Part shown: piece after piece, positions 36,973-47,302 of the stretch
Layout: every line of letters starts with the position of its first letter
Numbering within the stretch: the stretch's first letter is position 1
DNA from: Caballeronia sp. SEWSISQ10-4 2
Lineage (GTDB): Bacteria; Pseudomonadota; Gammaproteobacteria; Burkholderiales; Burkholderiaceae
Length of the DNA stretch: 64,000 bases
Assembly: GCF_030464885.1 (NCBI RefSeq)
Contig: NZ_JALPRJ010000004.1
Span: 62,001 to 126,000, forward strand
Reading direction: 5' to 3'
Notes under the pieces: generated by a model
Told to the model about the DNA's origin: nothing
The model's input: only the letters and a program-made list of their open reading frames with translations
Database searches by the model: none
Made by a program: the position numbers and the translations under genes

Positions 36973-39585
36973 ATGGTTAAGACTACTAGCGGGAAGAAAG
37001 CGACGGTACGCGGCTCGAATGAGCCGAAACGGGCGGTGGCCCACAGCCGGTCAGTTCCTTCCCCCGGAGTATCCAAAACCAGGGCGATCGCCGTTCCCTC
37101 TCCGCCATCGGGTGCGAAGAAAAAAAACTCGGTTGCTTCGGCAGTGAGTGCGGGGTCTGCCAGGACGGCGAAAGTCGTGAGGCCGGCAGGCAAGAAGACC
37201 CCGGGTCAGTCGAAGGTTCAGGTCGGCCTGATGGCGGGCGAGACTGGCAGGATTGGCAAGGCCGGAATTTCGGCCGGCAAGCAAGCGAGTGCAACGGAAG
37301 CGGCTGCTAATGCGGGCCGGAAACGCAACACGAAGCAGGGGTCGAAGCTGGCTCGCGTACGCGTCGTGAAGCGGGGGCCGGCGCAGGACTCGGGGCGGCG
37401 CACTGCCCAGGGTTCGCAGGACAAGGCAGCGCGCGCATATTCTGTATCCACGGTTCCATCGGCTGTCGTCCAGCAGCCGCGAGTCGAGACTAATGCCGGT
37501 ACGGCGAACTCCATGACGAAAAAGCTGAACGAAGTACCCGTCGATGACGACGCAACGCAAAACGTGCAGGCCGACCCGGCCGCGGCCACCGCTGCGGATG
37601 CCGTAGCCGCTCCCCCGGCCAAGGTCGAGAAGGTCAAGGCACGCGACCGCCGCGCGAAGGAAAAAGCGCTGTTGAAAGACGCGTTCGCCTCGACCGCGCC
37701 CGGTACGGTTGAAGAGCTTGAAGAGCGGCGCGCGAAGCTGCGCGCGCTGATCAAGCTCGGCAAGGAACGCGGTTTCCTTACCTACGCTGAAATCAACGAC
37801 CACCTGCCCGACAACTTCACGGAAACGGAAGCTATCGAAGGGATCATCAGCACGTTCAACGACATGGGCGTGGCGGTCTACGAGCAAGCGCCGGACGCTG
37901 AAACGCTGCTGCTCAACGACAACGCACCGGCAGCTTCGTCGGACGATGAAGTCGAAGAGGAAGCCGAAGTCGCGCTTTCCACTGTCGATTCCGAATTCGG
38001 CCGCACGACCGATCCGGTCCGCATGTACATGCGTGAAATGGGCACGGTCGAACTGCTGACGCGCGAAGGCGAAATCGAGATCGCGAAGCGGATCGAAGAC
38101 GGCCTCAAGCACATGGTCATGGCCATTTCCGCCTGCCCGACGACCATCGCGGACATTCTTGCGATGGCCGAGCGTGTGCAGAACGAAGAAACCCGCGTGG
38201 ACGAACTGGTCGATGGCCTGATCGACCCGAACGCTGCCGACGCCGACGGTTTCTCCGAGCAGGAAGCGGAGGCTATCGAAAGCGAAGAGGAAGAAGAGGA
38301 AGAGGCGAGCGAGGACGAGGAAGAAGTCGACGAAACCACCGCTCAGGCCAATGCCAACGCCGCTCAGCTCGAAGCGCTCAAGCGTGCGTCGCTCGAGAAG
38401 TTCTCGCTGATCAGCGAATGGTTCGACAAGATGCGCCGCGCGTACGAGAAGGAAGGCTACAAGTCGAAGGCCTATCTGAAGGCGCAGGAAGCCATTCAGA
38501 GCGAACTGATGACTATTCGCTTCACCGCGCGGACCGTCGAGCGTCTGTGTGACACGTTGCGCGCGCAGGTGGACGAAGTGCGTCAGGTTGAACGTCAGAT
38601 TCTGCATACCGTTGTTGATAAATGCGGTATGCCGCGTGCCGAATTCATCGCGCGTTTCCCGGGCAGCGAAACGGATCTCGAGTGGTCGGAGAAAGTCGTG
38701 GCCGAGAATCACGGCTACAGCGTGGTCCTGGCGCGGAACATTCCTGCGATTCGCGAACAGCAGCAGCGTCTGCTCGACTTGCAGGCGCGGGTTGTGTTGC
38801 CGCTCAAAGACCTGAAGGAAACCAACCGCCAGATGGCGGCCGGCGAACTGAAGGCGCGTCAGGCTAAGCGCGAAATGACGGAAGCGAACTTGCGTCTCGT
38901 GATTTCGATCGCCAAGAAGTACACGAACCGTGGCTTGCAGTTCCTGGATCTGATCCAGGAAGGCAACATCGGTTTGATGAAGGCGGTGGACAAGTTCGAA
39001 TATCGTCGCGGTTATAAGTTTTCGACGTATGCCACATGGTGGATTCGCCAGGCCATCACGCGATCGATTGCCGACCAGGCACGCACCATCCGGATTCCGG
39101 TTCACATGATCGAAACGATCAACAAGATGAACCGTATTTCGCGGCAGATCCTGCAGGAAACCGGCCTCGAGCCGGATCCGGCAACGCTCGCTGAAAAGAT
39201 GGAAATGCCGGAAGACAAGATCCGCAAGATCATGAAGATCGCGAAGGAGCCGATCTCCATGGAAACGCCTATCGGTGACGACGACGATTCACATCTTGGC
39301 GACTTTATCGAAGACACGAACACGGTGGCTCCGGCCGACGCCGCGCTGCACGCCAGCATGCGCGACGTGGTGAAGGACGTGCTCGACTCGCTGACACCGC
39401 GTGAGGCGAAGGTGTTGCGGATGCGCTTCGGTATTGAGATGAGCACGGATCACACGCTCGAGGAAGTGGGCAAGCAGTTTGACGTGACGCGTGAGCGGAT
39501 TCGCCAGATCGAGGCGAAGGCTCTGCGCAAGCTTCGCCATCCGAGCCGTTCAGACAAGCTGAAGTCGTTCCTGGAAGGGAACTGA
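36973..39585 (+). CDS. rpoD: primary sigma factor RpoD (sigma-70)
   Basis: This is the housekeeping sigma factor, about 870 residues from ATG 36973 ([14 protein letters not shown]); an upstream TTG reading is less likely. The first 220 residues are a Lys/Ala-rich, low-complexity extension, and region 1.1 starts only near [11 protein letters not shown] non-conserved insert contains a very acidic stretch ([16 protein letters not shown], about 450). Regions 2.3-2.4 ([20 protein letters not shown]), 3 and 4.2 ([19 protein letters not shown]) are complete. A strong terminator follows, then a tRNA. Confidence 0.97.
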   Translation: MVKTTSGKKATVRGSNEPKRAVAHSRSVPSPGVSKTRAIAVPSPPSGAKKKNSVASAVSAGSARTAKVVRPAGKKTPGQSKVQVGLMAGETGRIGKAGISAGKQASATEAAANAGRKRNTKQGSKLARVRVVKRGPAQDSGRRTAQGSQDKAARAYSVSTVPSAVVQQPRVETNAGTANSMTKKLNEVPVDDDATQNVQADPAAATAADAVAAPPAKVEKVKARDRRAKEKALLKDAFASTAPGTVEELEERRAKLRALIKLGKERGFLTYAEINDHLPDNFTETEAIEGIISTFNDMGVAVYEQAPDAETLLLNDNAPAASSDDEVEEEAEVALSTVDSEFGRTTDPVRMYMREMGTVELLTREGEIEIAKRIEDGLKHMVMAISACPTTIADILAMAERVQNEETRVDELVDGLIDPNAADADGFSEQEAEAIESEEEEEEEASEDEEEVDETTAQANANAAQLEALKRASLEKFSLISEWFDKMRRAYEKEGYKSKAYLKAQEAIQSELMTIRFTARTVERLCDTLRAQVDEVRQVERQILHTVVDKCGMPRAEFIARFPGSETDLEWSEKVVAENHGYSVVLARNIPAIREQQQRLLDLQARVVLPLKDLKETNRQMAAGELKARQAKREMTEANLRLVISIAKKYTNRGLQFLDLIQEGNIGLMKAVDKFEYRRGYKFSTYATWWIRQAITRSIADQARTIRIPVHMIETINKMNRISRQILQETGLEPDPATLAEKMEMPEDKIRKIMKIAKEPISMETPIGDDDDSHLGDFIEDTNTVAPADAALHASMRDVVKDVLDSLTPREAKVLRMRFGIEMSTDHTLEEVGKQFDVTRERIRQIEAKALRKLRHPSRSDKLKSFLEGN

Positions 39586-39609
39586 TGTTTGGTCGTGACT
39601 GAAGCACTA

Positions 39610-39648
39610 AAGCGCGGCGGACTGAGATGGTCCGCCGCGCTTGTTTTA
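39610..39648 (+). terminator. rpoD intrinsic terminator
   Basis: Perfect 13-bp stem AAGCGCGGCGGAC / GTCCGCCGCGCTT with a seven-base loop, followed by GTTTTA. It is 25 bases past the rpoD stop and a textbook intrinsic terminator. Confidence 0.95.
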
Positions 39649-39768
39649 TAGGCCGTTTCAAGGCAAACTCGCAAACCTTCGCGAGTGCAGTCGAATCGAA
39701 TTCGATGCATGCCGGAAGCGTCGCCCGGCGCCTTTCCTTCATTCGCGGCAGGGCGTTTTCCTGCAAAA

Positions 39769-39845
39769 GGGCCGGAAGCTTAATTGGTATAAGCTGTCGA
39801 CTCATAATCGACCGATAGTGGGTTCGAATCCCACCCGGCCCACCA
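39769..39845 (+). tRNA. tRNA with CAT anticodon, best fit tRNA-Ile2 (lysidine)
   Basis: A 77-base tRNA with acceptor GGGCCGG/CCGGCCC, D stem GCTT/AAGC, anticodon stem GTCGA/TCGAC with loop CTCATAA, T arm GTGGG/CCCAC, and encoded ACCA end. The CAT anticodon allows Met or Ile2. Positions 4 and 5 are C, paired with G69 and G68; these pairs are the known TilS determinants of tRNA-Ile2 and differ from elongator Met. Accessory genes begin just downstream. Confidence 0.9.
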
Positions 39846-40027
39846 AGCACCGCTCCCAGCGGTGACTTAAGAGCACAAGGAAGTCGCTGAAATCCTTGCT
39901 GCATAGGGCTTTATCTCTAACCTGTGCCAAGTGTCGCCCACCCCCCCGCGGATTGTAGATCGCCGCGGGCGATACGTTTGTCCGCTTTTCGGCGATGGGT
40001 GCTCGGGATACGGTTGGGCTGGACGAC

Positions 40028-41383
40028 TCAACGAGTGTGGGGCCGAATAATGGCGTCTTTCGGAGGCGTGCGATCTGTTGGCGCCTCGTCGGTAGACTGC
40101 AACGCATCGATGCTCGTGTCGGTACGGTTGAGCATCGCGCGGGCCTTGTTCATATCAAGCGCTCCCTCCCATCGGGCCACGACGATGGTTGCCACGCCGT
40201 TGCCGATCAGGTTGGTGACTGCGCGCGCCTCGTTGAGGAAGCGGTCAACGCCCAGCAAAAGCACCAGTCCGGACACAGGGATTTTGTGCATGGTGGCCAG
40301 CGTCGCAGCCAGCGCCACGAACCCCGCTCCGGCGACACCTGCAGACCCCTTGGACGTCAGCAACATCACTCCGAGTAGCAGCAACTGGTCCCAGATCGTC
40401 AGATGGATATTCATCGCTTGCGCAATGAACAAGGCGGCCATTGTCAGGTAGATCGCGGTCCCATCGGCATTGAAGGTATAGCCCGTAGGCAATACCATCC
40501 CGACGACGGATCGTGAACACCCCAGCCTCTCCATTTTGATAAGCATCTGCGGGAGCACCGCTTCAGTCGAAGCCGTGCCGAGCGTAATGAAGATTTCGTC
40601 CTTGATGTAGCGGAGATACTTCCACAATGACAGTCCGCACATCCGCATGACGAGACCAAGCACCACGACTACAAAGAAAATCGAGGTCAGGTAAAGGCAC
40701 AGCATCAACTGGCCGAACGATGCCAGCGTGCCGATCCCATATTTGGCGACTGTGAATGCCATGCCGCCGAAGGCGCCGATAGGTGCGACATACATGACGA
40801 TTCGAACCACGCCAAACATGCCTTGAAGAAACATGTCGAGCATGTCTACGAACGGCGCGGTGCGGGGGCCAAGCTTGGCGAGAGAGATTGCGAGCAGAAG
40901 CGAAAAGAAGATGATTGGCAGAATCTCGCCATTCGCGAACGCTCCGACAATGCTGTTGGGAACTATGCTCATGAAGAAATCAAGCATCCCGTGCTGTTGC
41001 GCCGCGTGGGTGTAGGTGGCAATGGCCGAACTGTCGATTTGCGCGGGATCAATGTTCATGCCACTGCCCGGCCTGATGACGTTCACGATCACCATGCCGA
41101 CCGCAAGGGCAATCGTTGATGCGACTTCGAAATACAGGACCGCCTTCACGCCCACTCGACCCGCCTCATGAAGGTCATTCATGCGGGCAATACCGACGAC
41201 GACGGATGCGAAAATGATCGGAGCAAGCAGCATCCTGATCAATTTGATGAACAGGTCTCCCAGCGGTTTTAGTTGTGAGCCGATGTCAGGGTAGAAATGC
41301 CCGACGAGGACGCCCGCGACAATGCCGATCAAAACCTGTACGTAGAGCTTGGAAAGAGATTTCCTAATCTTTGAAACCAGCAT
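40028..41383 (-). CDS. dctA: C4-dicarboxylate/cation symporter, DctA type
   Basis: This 451-residue membrane protein is a dicarboxylate:cation symporter (DAACS family) with about eight helices plus two re-entrant loops. Signatures include LIRMLLAPIIFASVVVGIA, FITLGTASTEAVLPQMLIKM (serine-rich hairpin region) and LPTGYTFNADGTAIYLTMAA. AGGAG precedes ATG 41383. It lies 159 bases downstream of a D-tartrate dehydratase-like gene on the same strand. That context suggests tartrate as a substrate rather than, or besides, succinate and malate. The symbol denotes the family. Confidence 0.93.
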   Translation of the reverse strand: MLVSKIRKSLSKLYVQVLIGIVAGVLVGHFYPDIGSQLKPLGDLFIKLIRMLLAPIIFASVVVGIARMNDLHEAGRVGVKAVLYFEVASTIALAVGMVIVNVIRPGSGMNIDPAQIDSSAIATYTHAAQQHGMLDFFMSIVPNSIVGAFANGEILPIIFFSLLLAISLAKLGPRTAPFVDMLDMFLQGMFGVVRIVMYVAPIGAFGGMAFTVAKYGIGTLASFGQLMLCLYLTSIFFVVVVLGLVMRMCGLSLWKYLRYIKDEIFITLGTASTEAVLPQMLIKMERLGCSRSVVGMVLPTGYTFNADGTAIYLTMAALFIAQAMNIHLTIWDQLLLLGVMLLTSKGSAGVAGAGFVALAATLATMHKIPVSGLVLLLGVDRFLNEARAVTNLIGNGVATIVVARWEGALDMNKARAMLNRTDTSIDALQSTDEAPTDRTPPKDAIIRPHTR

Positions 41384-41542
41384 GCCTGTCTCCTATGCGT
41401 GGCACTTTTAATAAAATCTGGACGAACGCCCGCAGCGGAGTTAACCGCTGCGGTGGGCACGGCCGGATTTCGCGTGCGTTCTTTTGTTTTTTTGTGAACG
41501 CTGCGTCGACGCTTTGTGTCGGCGCTTTTGCCGGTTGACGGC

Positions 41543-42709
41543 TTATGCGGACAGCTTTCGCATCTCGGCAAAGAGATCTGCCTTTCCTTCAAAGCCGATG
41601 CCGGGCAAGTCGGGCATGGTGATATAACCGTTTTCGACCTTGACACCGTCTGGGAAGCCGCCGAAAGGCTGGAACAGGTCCGGATAGGATTCGTTGCCAC
41701 CCAGCCCAAGGCCAGCCGCAATGTTCAACGACATCTGATGCCCGCCGTGCGGAATGCAGCGCTTTGGTGACCAGCCGTGTTCCCGCAGCATGTCGAGCGT
41801 ACGCAGGTATTCGACGAGGCCGTAGCTCAGCGCGCAATCGAACTGCAACCAGTCGCGGTCGGCGCGCATGCCGCCATAGCGGATCAGGTTGCGGGCGTCC
41901 TGCATCGAGAACAGGTCTTCGCCGGTTGCCATCGGCTTGTCGTAGTAGTTGCGCAGGGTCGCCTGCAATTCGTAGTCGAGCGGATCGCCCGGTTCCTCGT
42001 ACCAGAACAGGTCGTATTGCGACAGCGCCTTCGCATATTGAATGGCGGTGTCGAGATCGAACCTGCCGTTCGCGTCGACTGCAAGCTTCTGGCCATCGCC
42101 GAGAACGCTCAGGATCGAATCGATGCGGCGCAGGTCTTCATCGAGCGACGCCCCCCCGATCTTCTTCTTCACGACGGTGTATCCCCGGTCGATATAGCTG
42201 CGCATCTCGTCCTTGAGCTTTTCGTGATCCTGGCCCGGATAGTAATAACCACCTGCTGCGTACACGAAGATCCTGCGATCCGGCTGACCATTGCCATAGC
42301 GGTCGGCCAGCAACTGAAACAGCGGCTTGCCTTCGATCTTCGCCACGGCGTCCCACACGGCCATGTCGATAGTCCCGATAGCGACCGAGCGCTCACCGTG
42401 GCCGCCGGGCTTCTCGTTGGTGAACATCGTCGCCCAGATCTTGTGCGGATCGATGTTGTCGCCTGCATCGTCGACGAGCGTGGCGGGGTCGGCTTCGAGC
42501 AGACGCGGAATAAAACGCTCGCGCATCAGCTTGCCTTGGCCGTATCGGCCGTTGGAATTGAAGCCGTATCCGACCACCGGTTTTCCATCACGGATCACAT
42601 CGGTTACAACGGCGACGAGACTCAGCGTCATCTTGCTGAAGTCGATATAGGCATTGCGGATCGGTGAGCTGATCGGGATGGTCTTTTCGCGGATTTCGAC
42701 AATTCTCAT
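41543..42709 (-). CDS. tarD: D(-)-tartrate dehydratase, enolase superfamily
   Basis: This 388-residue enzyme closely resembles the D-tartrate dehydratase characterised from Bradyrhizobium, which converts D-tartrate to oxaloacetate. Shared stretches include ISSPIRNAYIDF, GYGFNSNGRYGQG, VFVYAAGGYYYPG-like and CIPHGGHQMSLNIAAGLG. Metal ligands are in AVDANGRFDL, FWYEEPGDP and ATGEDLFS; the base lysine is in VVKKKIGG and the catalytic His in CIPHGGHQ. AGGAG lies before ATG 42709. The gene is divergent from a LysR regulator and upstream of dctA. The specific function rests on close remembered resemblance, not a search. Confidence 0.88.
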   Translation of the reverse strand: MRIVEIREKTIPISSPIRNAYIDFSKMTLSLVAVVTDVIRDGKPVVGYGFNSNGRYGQGKLMRERFIPRLLEADPATLVDDAGDNIDPHKIWATMFTNEKPGGHGERSVAIGTIDMAVWDAVAKIEGKPLFQLLADRYGNGQPDRRIFVYAAGGYYYPGQDHEKLKDEMRSYIDRGYTVVKKKIGGASLDEDLRRIDSILSVLGDGQKLAVDANGRFDLDTAIQYAKALSQYDLFWYEEPGDPLDYELQATLRNYYDKPMATGEDLFSMQDARNLIRYGGMRADRDWLQFDCALSYGLVEYLRTLDMLREHGWSPKRCIPHGGHQMSLNIAAGLGLGGNESYPDLFQPFGGFPDGVKVENGYITMPDLPGIGFEGKADLFAEMRKLSA

Positions 42710-42840
42710 GGCTGTGTCTCCTGAGTTTTGGGTTACGTATTGCATGCATCTGTCTGCAATGGAACCTAGCTTATCTGCGAAAAGAGGCGTTAAAATTCTC
42801 TTAAATTCATTTCATTTTTTACTTTAGGTGAACAACTGAG

Positions 42841-43800
42841 GTGACAACTGACTCGACGTCCGATTTCGAATTTTTCATCCTCCTCGCCAAACTGAAGAGC
42901 CTGTCGGGCGCGGCGCGGGCGCTTGACCTCACACCACCGGCCGCGACCAAACGCCTGGGAGTCATAGAGCAAAGACTAGGGGCGCGGCTCGTCAACAGGA
43001 CGACGCGGAATGTCAGCCTGACGCCAGAGGGTGAGACTTATTTGCGCTATGCAACGCAAATCGTCGGACAGGTACGGCAGATGGAAGACGAGATATCGGG
43101 AGCGCGGTCGGATCCTCATGGTCTGTTACGCATCAATGCAACGCTCGGCTTCGGGCGCACAACCATCGCGCCGCTTGTGTCTGAATTCGCAAAGCGCTTT
43201 CCCAATGTGGAGATCCAGTTTGAAGTGACCGACCGGCCCATCGATCTGGTTGAGGAAGCGTTTGATATGGCGATCCGTTTTGGAACGCTTCCCGACAGCC
43301 GGCTTAGCGTCCGGCGCATCATGAGCAATCGTCGTTTTCTTTGCGCCTCACCGAAATACCTTGAGCGTTTCGGAACACCGGAGCGTGTGGAAGACCTTGT
43401 TCGTCACCGCTGCATCATTCATCGCCAGAACGATGATGCCTATGGCGTGTGGCGGTATATGCAGGGGGACCACACCGAAGCGTTGAAGGTCAAAGGCGCT
43501 CTTTCAAGCAATGATGGAGATATCGTGCTGCGATGGGCGCTCGACGGGCATGGGATATTGATCCGTTCTGAATGGGATCTGGCTAAGTACGTTCAAAGCG
43601 GGCGGCTCAAATTAGTTTTGCCCAACATAGTACTGCCGTCAGCCGACCTGTTTGTCTACTATCCCAGCCAGCGAAATCAGGCAGCACGCGCCAGAGCATT
43701 TATCGACTTTCTGATCGACCGTTTTCAGGCGCCGTTCATCCCAGTCGAAACTGGCGCATTGATTTACGATCAAAAAAAGAGCGCAGGTCGCAAGCCATAG
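42841..43800 (+). CDS. LysR-family regulator, likely of tartrate use
   Basis: This 319-residue LysR protein has an N-terminal winged helix (FFILLAKLKSLSGAARALDL, AATKRLGVIEQRLGARLVNR) and a C-terminal ligand-binding domain (about 90-300). The start is GTG 42841, with AGGTGA upstream. It is divergent from the tarD-dctA operon; the 131-base gap should hold both promoters and the binding site. By the usual LysR pattern it activates tarD in response to tartrate or a related acid; this is inference from position. Confidence 0.92.
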   Translation: MTTDSTSDFEFFILLAKLKSLSGAARALDLTPPAATKRLGVIEQRLGARLVNRTTRNVSLTPEGETYLRYATQIVGQVRQMEDEISGARSDPHGLLRINATLGFGRTTIAPLVSEFAKRFPNVEIQFEVTDRPIDLVEEAFDMAIRFGTLPDSRLSVRRIMSNRRFLCASPKYLERFGTPERVEDLVRHRCIIHRQNDDAYGVWRYMQGDHTEALKVKGALSSNDGDIVLRWALDGHGILIRSEWDLAKYVQSGRLKLVLPNIVLPSADLFVYYPSQRNQAARARAFIDFLIDRFQAPFIPVETGALIYDQKKSAGRKP

Positions 43801-43894
43801 GTCGTCCATGACGGATGTCCGCTTTCGGTGGAAATCAGCTATCGGGCCGCCGTCCGCTGCCGCACAGCGGGCTACTGATCGGTCGGTTTTTGCT

Positions 43895-44377
43895 CTACGC
43901 GGGGTCGTCGGCTACGCTCACCGGGATAGAAAATCCGACCTTTACCCGGTCCATGATGACCATCGTTTTGAAACCCTTGATGTCCGGGTTTTCATAGAAA
44001 AATCGGCGGGTGAATTTCTCGTAGTCCTCCATGTCTTTCGCGGTAACGACCAACGCGAAATCCGACTCTCCCGTTACGTAGTACCCGTTCATCACTTCAG
44101 GCGTTGAACGTATCGATTCCTTGAAGCGGTCCACGATGTCCGCGCGCTCTCGCTCAAGGGACACCAGCACAAACATCGAGATGTGACGGCCGACCGCTTT
44201 CGGCTCGATGACGGAAACGTCCGCTTTAATCACTCCTTCCGCACGGAGCCTCTTCAATCGACGTTGCACGGCCGTTGAAGACAGATTCACCTCTGCAGCG
44301 AGCTCATCCGATGTGAGGCGGTTGTTCGCTTGCACGGCGTTAAGAATGCGCGCGTCAATTTGGTCAATGTTCGCCAT
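43895..44377 (-). CDS. Lrp/AsnC-family regulator
   Basis: This 160-residue protein has the Lrp helix-turn-helix (DQIDARILNAVQANNRLTSD, AAEVNLSSTAVQRRLKRL) and the RAM ligand-binding domain (about 70-150). ATG 44377 starts MANIDQID; a start three codons earlier is possible. It is divergent from the aminotransferase/ABC transporter operon and probably controls it in response to an amino acid. The first gene it would face is the truncated gabD. Confidence 0.92.
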   Translation of the reverse strand: MANIDQIDARILNAVQANNRLTSDELAAEVNLSSTAVQRRLKRLRAEGVIKADVSVIEPKAVGRHISMFVLVSLERERADIVDRFKESIRSTPEVMNGYYVTGESDFALVVTAKDMEDYEKFTRRFFYENPDIKGFKTMVIMDRVKVGFSIPVSVADDPA

Positions 44378-44514
44378 TATTGCCAACGCAGTTTTACTGC
44401 GTATTCCCGTTTAATACACCTGAATCCTGCGTCAAGAGGAATTTTGTCGCTGCTTTCCGCATTATTGCCCAGCTAATCTAACTCATGTGAATTCTGTCGA
44501 CTACCTCAATTTCT

Positions 44515-44865
44515 TCAACGGTGCTTGTGGATGTGACTGAAGAAATGTTGATCGCGCATGAGGAGACCTTCGGCCTGGTCGCCGCGATCCTTTGCTTCGA
44601 CGACGAAGCCGAGTTTCTCGCTCGGGCGAACGACAGCGAAATGGGGCTTGCCGCTTACGTCTACGCACAGGATCTGAACCACGCAATGCGGCTTAACGAT
44701 CGCCTCGAATACGGCATGGTCGGGGTGAACACCGCGTCCTTCGGCGGCGCTCCGATTCCGTTTGGCGGGTGGAAGCAATCCGGCCTCGGAAGGGAAGAAT
44801 CGCGCCACGGTGTCGATGACTACATGGAACTCAAATACGTCTGCTTCGGCAATCTGGCCGGGTAG
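44515..44865 (+). pseudogene. gabD: 3' remnant of a succinate-semialdehyde dehydrogenase gene
   Basis: About 116 codons match only the C-terminal quarter of GabD-type aldehyde dehydrogenases: TVLVDVTEEM, EETFGLVAAI, and FGGWKQSGLGREESRHG then DDYMELKYVCFG. The NAD-binding region and catalytic Glu and Cys are missing, so it cannot be active. Homology begins abruptly at about 44515, after 140 bases of promoter-like sequence. This fits an internal deletion that removed most of an original gabD next to the Lrp gene. The intact gene would have oxidised the semialdehyde made by the aminotransferase. Confidence 0.85.
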
Positions 44866-44883
44866 ATCATCGGAGAATTAGAA

Positions 44884-46284
44884 ATGACATTCAGTAGCAG
44901 CATAGCCGAGCTGGACCGCGCGAACGTCTTGCATCCTTTCACAAACCTCAAGGACTTTGCCAACGGTACGCTGGGTGACCCGACCATCATCGAAACCGCC
45001 AAGGGTGTGAAGATCAAGGACTCGACCGGGCGGGAATTCATCGACGGATTCGGCGGCTTATATTGCGTCAACGTGGGCTATGGGCGCACCGAGGTCGCGG
45101 ACGCCATTGCACGGCAAGCGCACAAGCTTGCGTACTACCACAGCTACGCCGCGCACACGACAGAGGAGCTGGCGAAGCTATCGAGCCGACTGGTGACGAT
45201 GGCGCCGGGAAACATGAGTAAGGTCTTTTACGGACTTTCCGGTTCAGATGCCAACGAGACTCAGGCCAAGCTGGTTTGGTACTACAACAATCTGCTAGGC
45301 CGGCCGAGGAAGAAAAAAATCATTTCGCGAGACCGTGGTTATCACGGCTGCACGGTGGTATCCGGGTCCATGACGGGAATGAGCTTCTATCACGACCACA
45401 TGGACTTGCCGTTCCCTGGAATCTTGCATACCGGTGTTCCGCACCATTACTGGGGGGCTGTGCCAGACGAAACCGAGGAAGCCTTTTCCTTGCGGCGTGC
45501 ACAGGAACTCGAAGCACTGATTCTCGCGGAGGACCCCGATACCGTAGCTGCTTTCATCGCCGAGCCCGTGTTGGGTACCGGCGGTATTACACCACCGCCG
45601 AAGGGTTACTGGCCCGCAATTCAAGCGGTGCTACGCAAGTACGACATCCTGCTCATTGCCGACGAGGTGATTTGCGGATTCGGCCGTATCGGAACGCCCT
45701 TCGGCTGCGACATGTACGGGATCGTGCCTGATCTCGTTACCGTCGCGAAGGGATTGACCTCGGCGTACTTCCCCCTGTCGGCCTCGATCGTAAGCGAGAA
45801 AATTTATGCGGTGATGGAGGATGGCGCAGAACGGGTTGGTGCGTTCTCGCACGGTTACACGTACTCAGGCCATCCGATCGGTGCTGCAACGGCTAATGCG
45901 GTTCTCGACATTGTCGAGCGGGAAAACCTCGTCGAAAAAGCCGCCTCGACAGGCGCCTATCTTCAGGCACGCATGCACGAGCGCTTCGCTCACCTTCCGA
46001 TAGTTGGCGAGGTGCGGGGCGTGGGCATGCTCGCGGCCATCGAGTTCGTAGCCGATCGCGACAAGAAGCAGCGGTTTGATCCTGCTTTGAAAGTTGGGGC
46101 ACGGATATCCAAGGCTGCCCGCGACCGGCAACTGATCGCGCGAGCAATGCCTCATGGAGACATCCTCGGCTTCGCGCCGCCGCTGATCATGACGGAGAGT
46201 GAAGTTGACGAAATGATGGAGATTACGGCCGCCGCCATCAAACAAGTGACCGACGAACTGGTCCGCGACGGCTTGCGGTTCTGA
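44884..46284 (+). CDS. class III PLP aminotransferase
   Basis: This 466-residue aminotransferase belongs to the omega-amino acid/GABA:pyruvate group. The PLP lysine lies in LVTVAKGLTSAYFPLSAS, the cofactor Asp in LLIADEVICGFGRIGTPFGC, and SGSDANETQAKLVWYYNNLL is typical. GGAG lies nine bases before ATG 44884. It follows the gabD remnant and precedes four ABC transporter genes. It probably transaminates an imported omega-amino acid or diamine, giving an aldehyde that gabD would have oxidised. The substrate is not visible. Confidence 0.92.
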   Translation: MTFSSSIAELDRANVLHPFTNLKDFANGTLGDPTIIETAKGVKIKDSTGREFIDGFGGLYCVNVGYGRTEVADAIARQAHKLAYYHSYAAHTTEELAKLSSRLVTMAPGNMSKVFYGLSGSDANETQAKLVWYYNNLLGRPRKKKIISRDRGYHGCTVVSGSMTGMSFYHDHMDLPFPGILHTGVPHHYWGAVPDETEEAFSLRRAQELEALILAEDPDTVAAFIAEPVLGTGGITPPPKGYWPAIQAVLRKYDILLIADEVICGFGRIGTPFGCDMYGIVPDLVTVAKGLTSAYFPLSASIVSEKIYAVMEDGAERVGAFSHGYTYSGHPIGAATANAVLDIVERENLVEKAASTGAYLQARMHERFAHLPIVGEVRGVGMLAAIEFVADRDKKQRFDPALKVGARISKAARDRQLIARAMPHGDILGFAPPLIMTESEVDEMMEITAAAIKQVTDELVRDGLRF

Positions 46285-46322
46285 ACCTATAGCAGTCTAC
46301 CGTCTCTTCCTGGAGTATTTTC

Positions 46323-47210
46323 ATGTCAGACGAGATGTTCGCTTCAGACGCTGTCGCTGGATCGGTTCTTAAACGGGTCGCACACTATCCCGGCGTTGGA
46401 AGTAGTCCAGAAAGCTTCTGTCCTATCGGGCAGGCCGCGTCGGGCGTAGGCCGTGCCGTCGCCGTCCGCGGGCTGACTAAGAGCTATGGGGACGTCCCTG
46501 TACTGAAGGGTATCGACCTGACGGCAAATCAGGGAGACGTCATCTCGATCATCGGGGCGTCGGGATCGGGAAAGAGTACGGCATTGCGCTGTATCAATCT
46601 GCTCGAGACGCCCGATGCTGGCGAAATCGAGATCTGCGGCGAGGTGGTCAGGATGCGATCGGGAAGCCACGGGCGAAATGGGCCTGCGGACCGGCACCAG
46701 ATCGAGCGCATTCGCCGAACCGCGGGCATGGTGTTTCAGAGCTTCAACCTGTGGTCGCATTTCACCGTGTTGCAAAACGTGATCGAGGCTCCGATTCACG
46801 TGCTTCAAAAGCCACGGAAGGAGGCAATCGACCACGCGTTGCACCTGCTGGAAAAGGTCGGACTTTCCGACAAGCTGAACCACTATCCCAGCCGGCTTTC
46901 GGGCGGCCAGCAACAGCGGGCCGCCATCGCTCGCACGCTTGCCATGCAACCGAAAGTCATGCTCTTCGATGAACCGACGTCCGCACTCGATCCGGAGCTC
47001 GTTGGCGAGGTACTACGCGTCATCCGAGGTTTGGTCGAGGAGGGCCGCACGATGCTTCTCGTTACGCACGAAATGCGTTTCGCTCGCGAGGTATCGGACA
47101 AGGTCGTGTTCCTGCATCAGGGACGTGTGGAGGAAGAGGGAGCGCCCGACCAGCTGTTTAATCAGCCGGTATCGGACCAGACAAGGAAGTTCCTGCGACA
47201 ACAGTTCTGA
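46323..47210 (+). CDS. polar amino acid ABC transporter, ATPase
   Basis: This 295-residue ATPase of the HisP/GlnQ group shows Walker [14 protein letters not shown], signature [14 protein letters not shown], Walker [14 protein letters not shown] and the H-loop [12 protein letters not shown]. It has an N-terminal extension of about 45 residues before [14 protein letters not shown] that most members lack. GGAG precedes ATG 46323. It energises the transporter whose binding protein and two permeases follow. Confidence 0.95.
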   Translation: MSDEMFASDAVAGSVLKRVAHYPGVGSSPESFCPIGQAASGVGRAVAVRGLTKSYGDVPVLKGIDLTANQGDVISIIGASGSGKSTALRCINLLETPDAGEIEICGEVVRMRSGSHGRNGPADRHQIERIRRTAGMVFQSFNLWSHFTVLQNVIEAPIHVLQKPRKEAIDHALHLLEKVGLSDKLNHYPSRLSGGQQQRAAIARTLAMQPKVMLFDEPTSALDPELVGEVLRVIRGLVEEGRTMLLVTHEMRFAREVSDKVVFLHQGRVEEEGAPDQLFNQPVSDQTRKFLRQQF

Positions 47211-47302
47211 TTTCGTCGCAGGCTCATCGCAGGCAATCAGTTTTCGTTTGATGCAACCAAGGGCGACCAATCGTGGCCGCCCGAACAATCTGGAGAATGG
47301 AC

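Noticed and set aside
37051-39105. 684-codon open frame antisense to rpoD
   Set aside because: It lies fully opposite a certain rpoD gene; long antisense frames are expected in GC-rich genes and its product shows no family resemblance.
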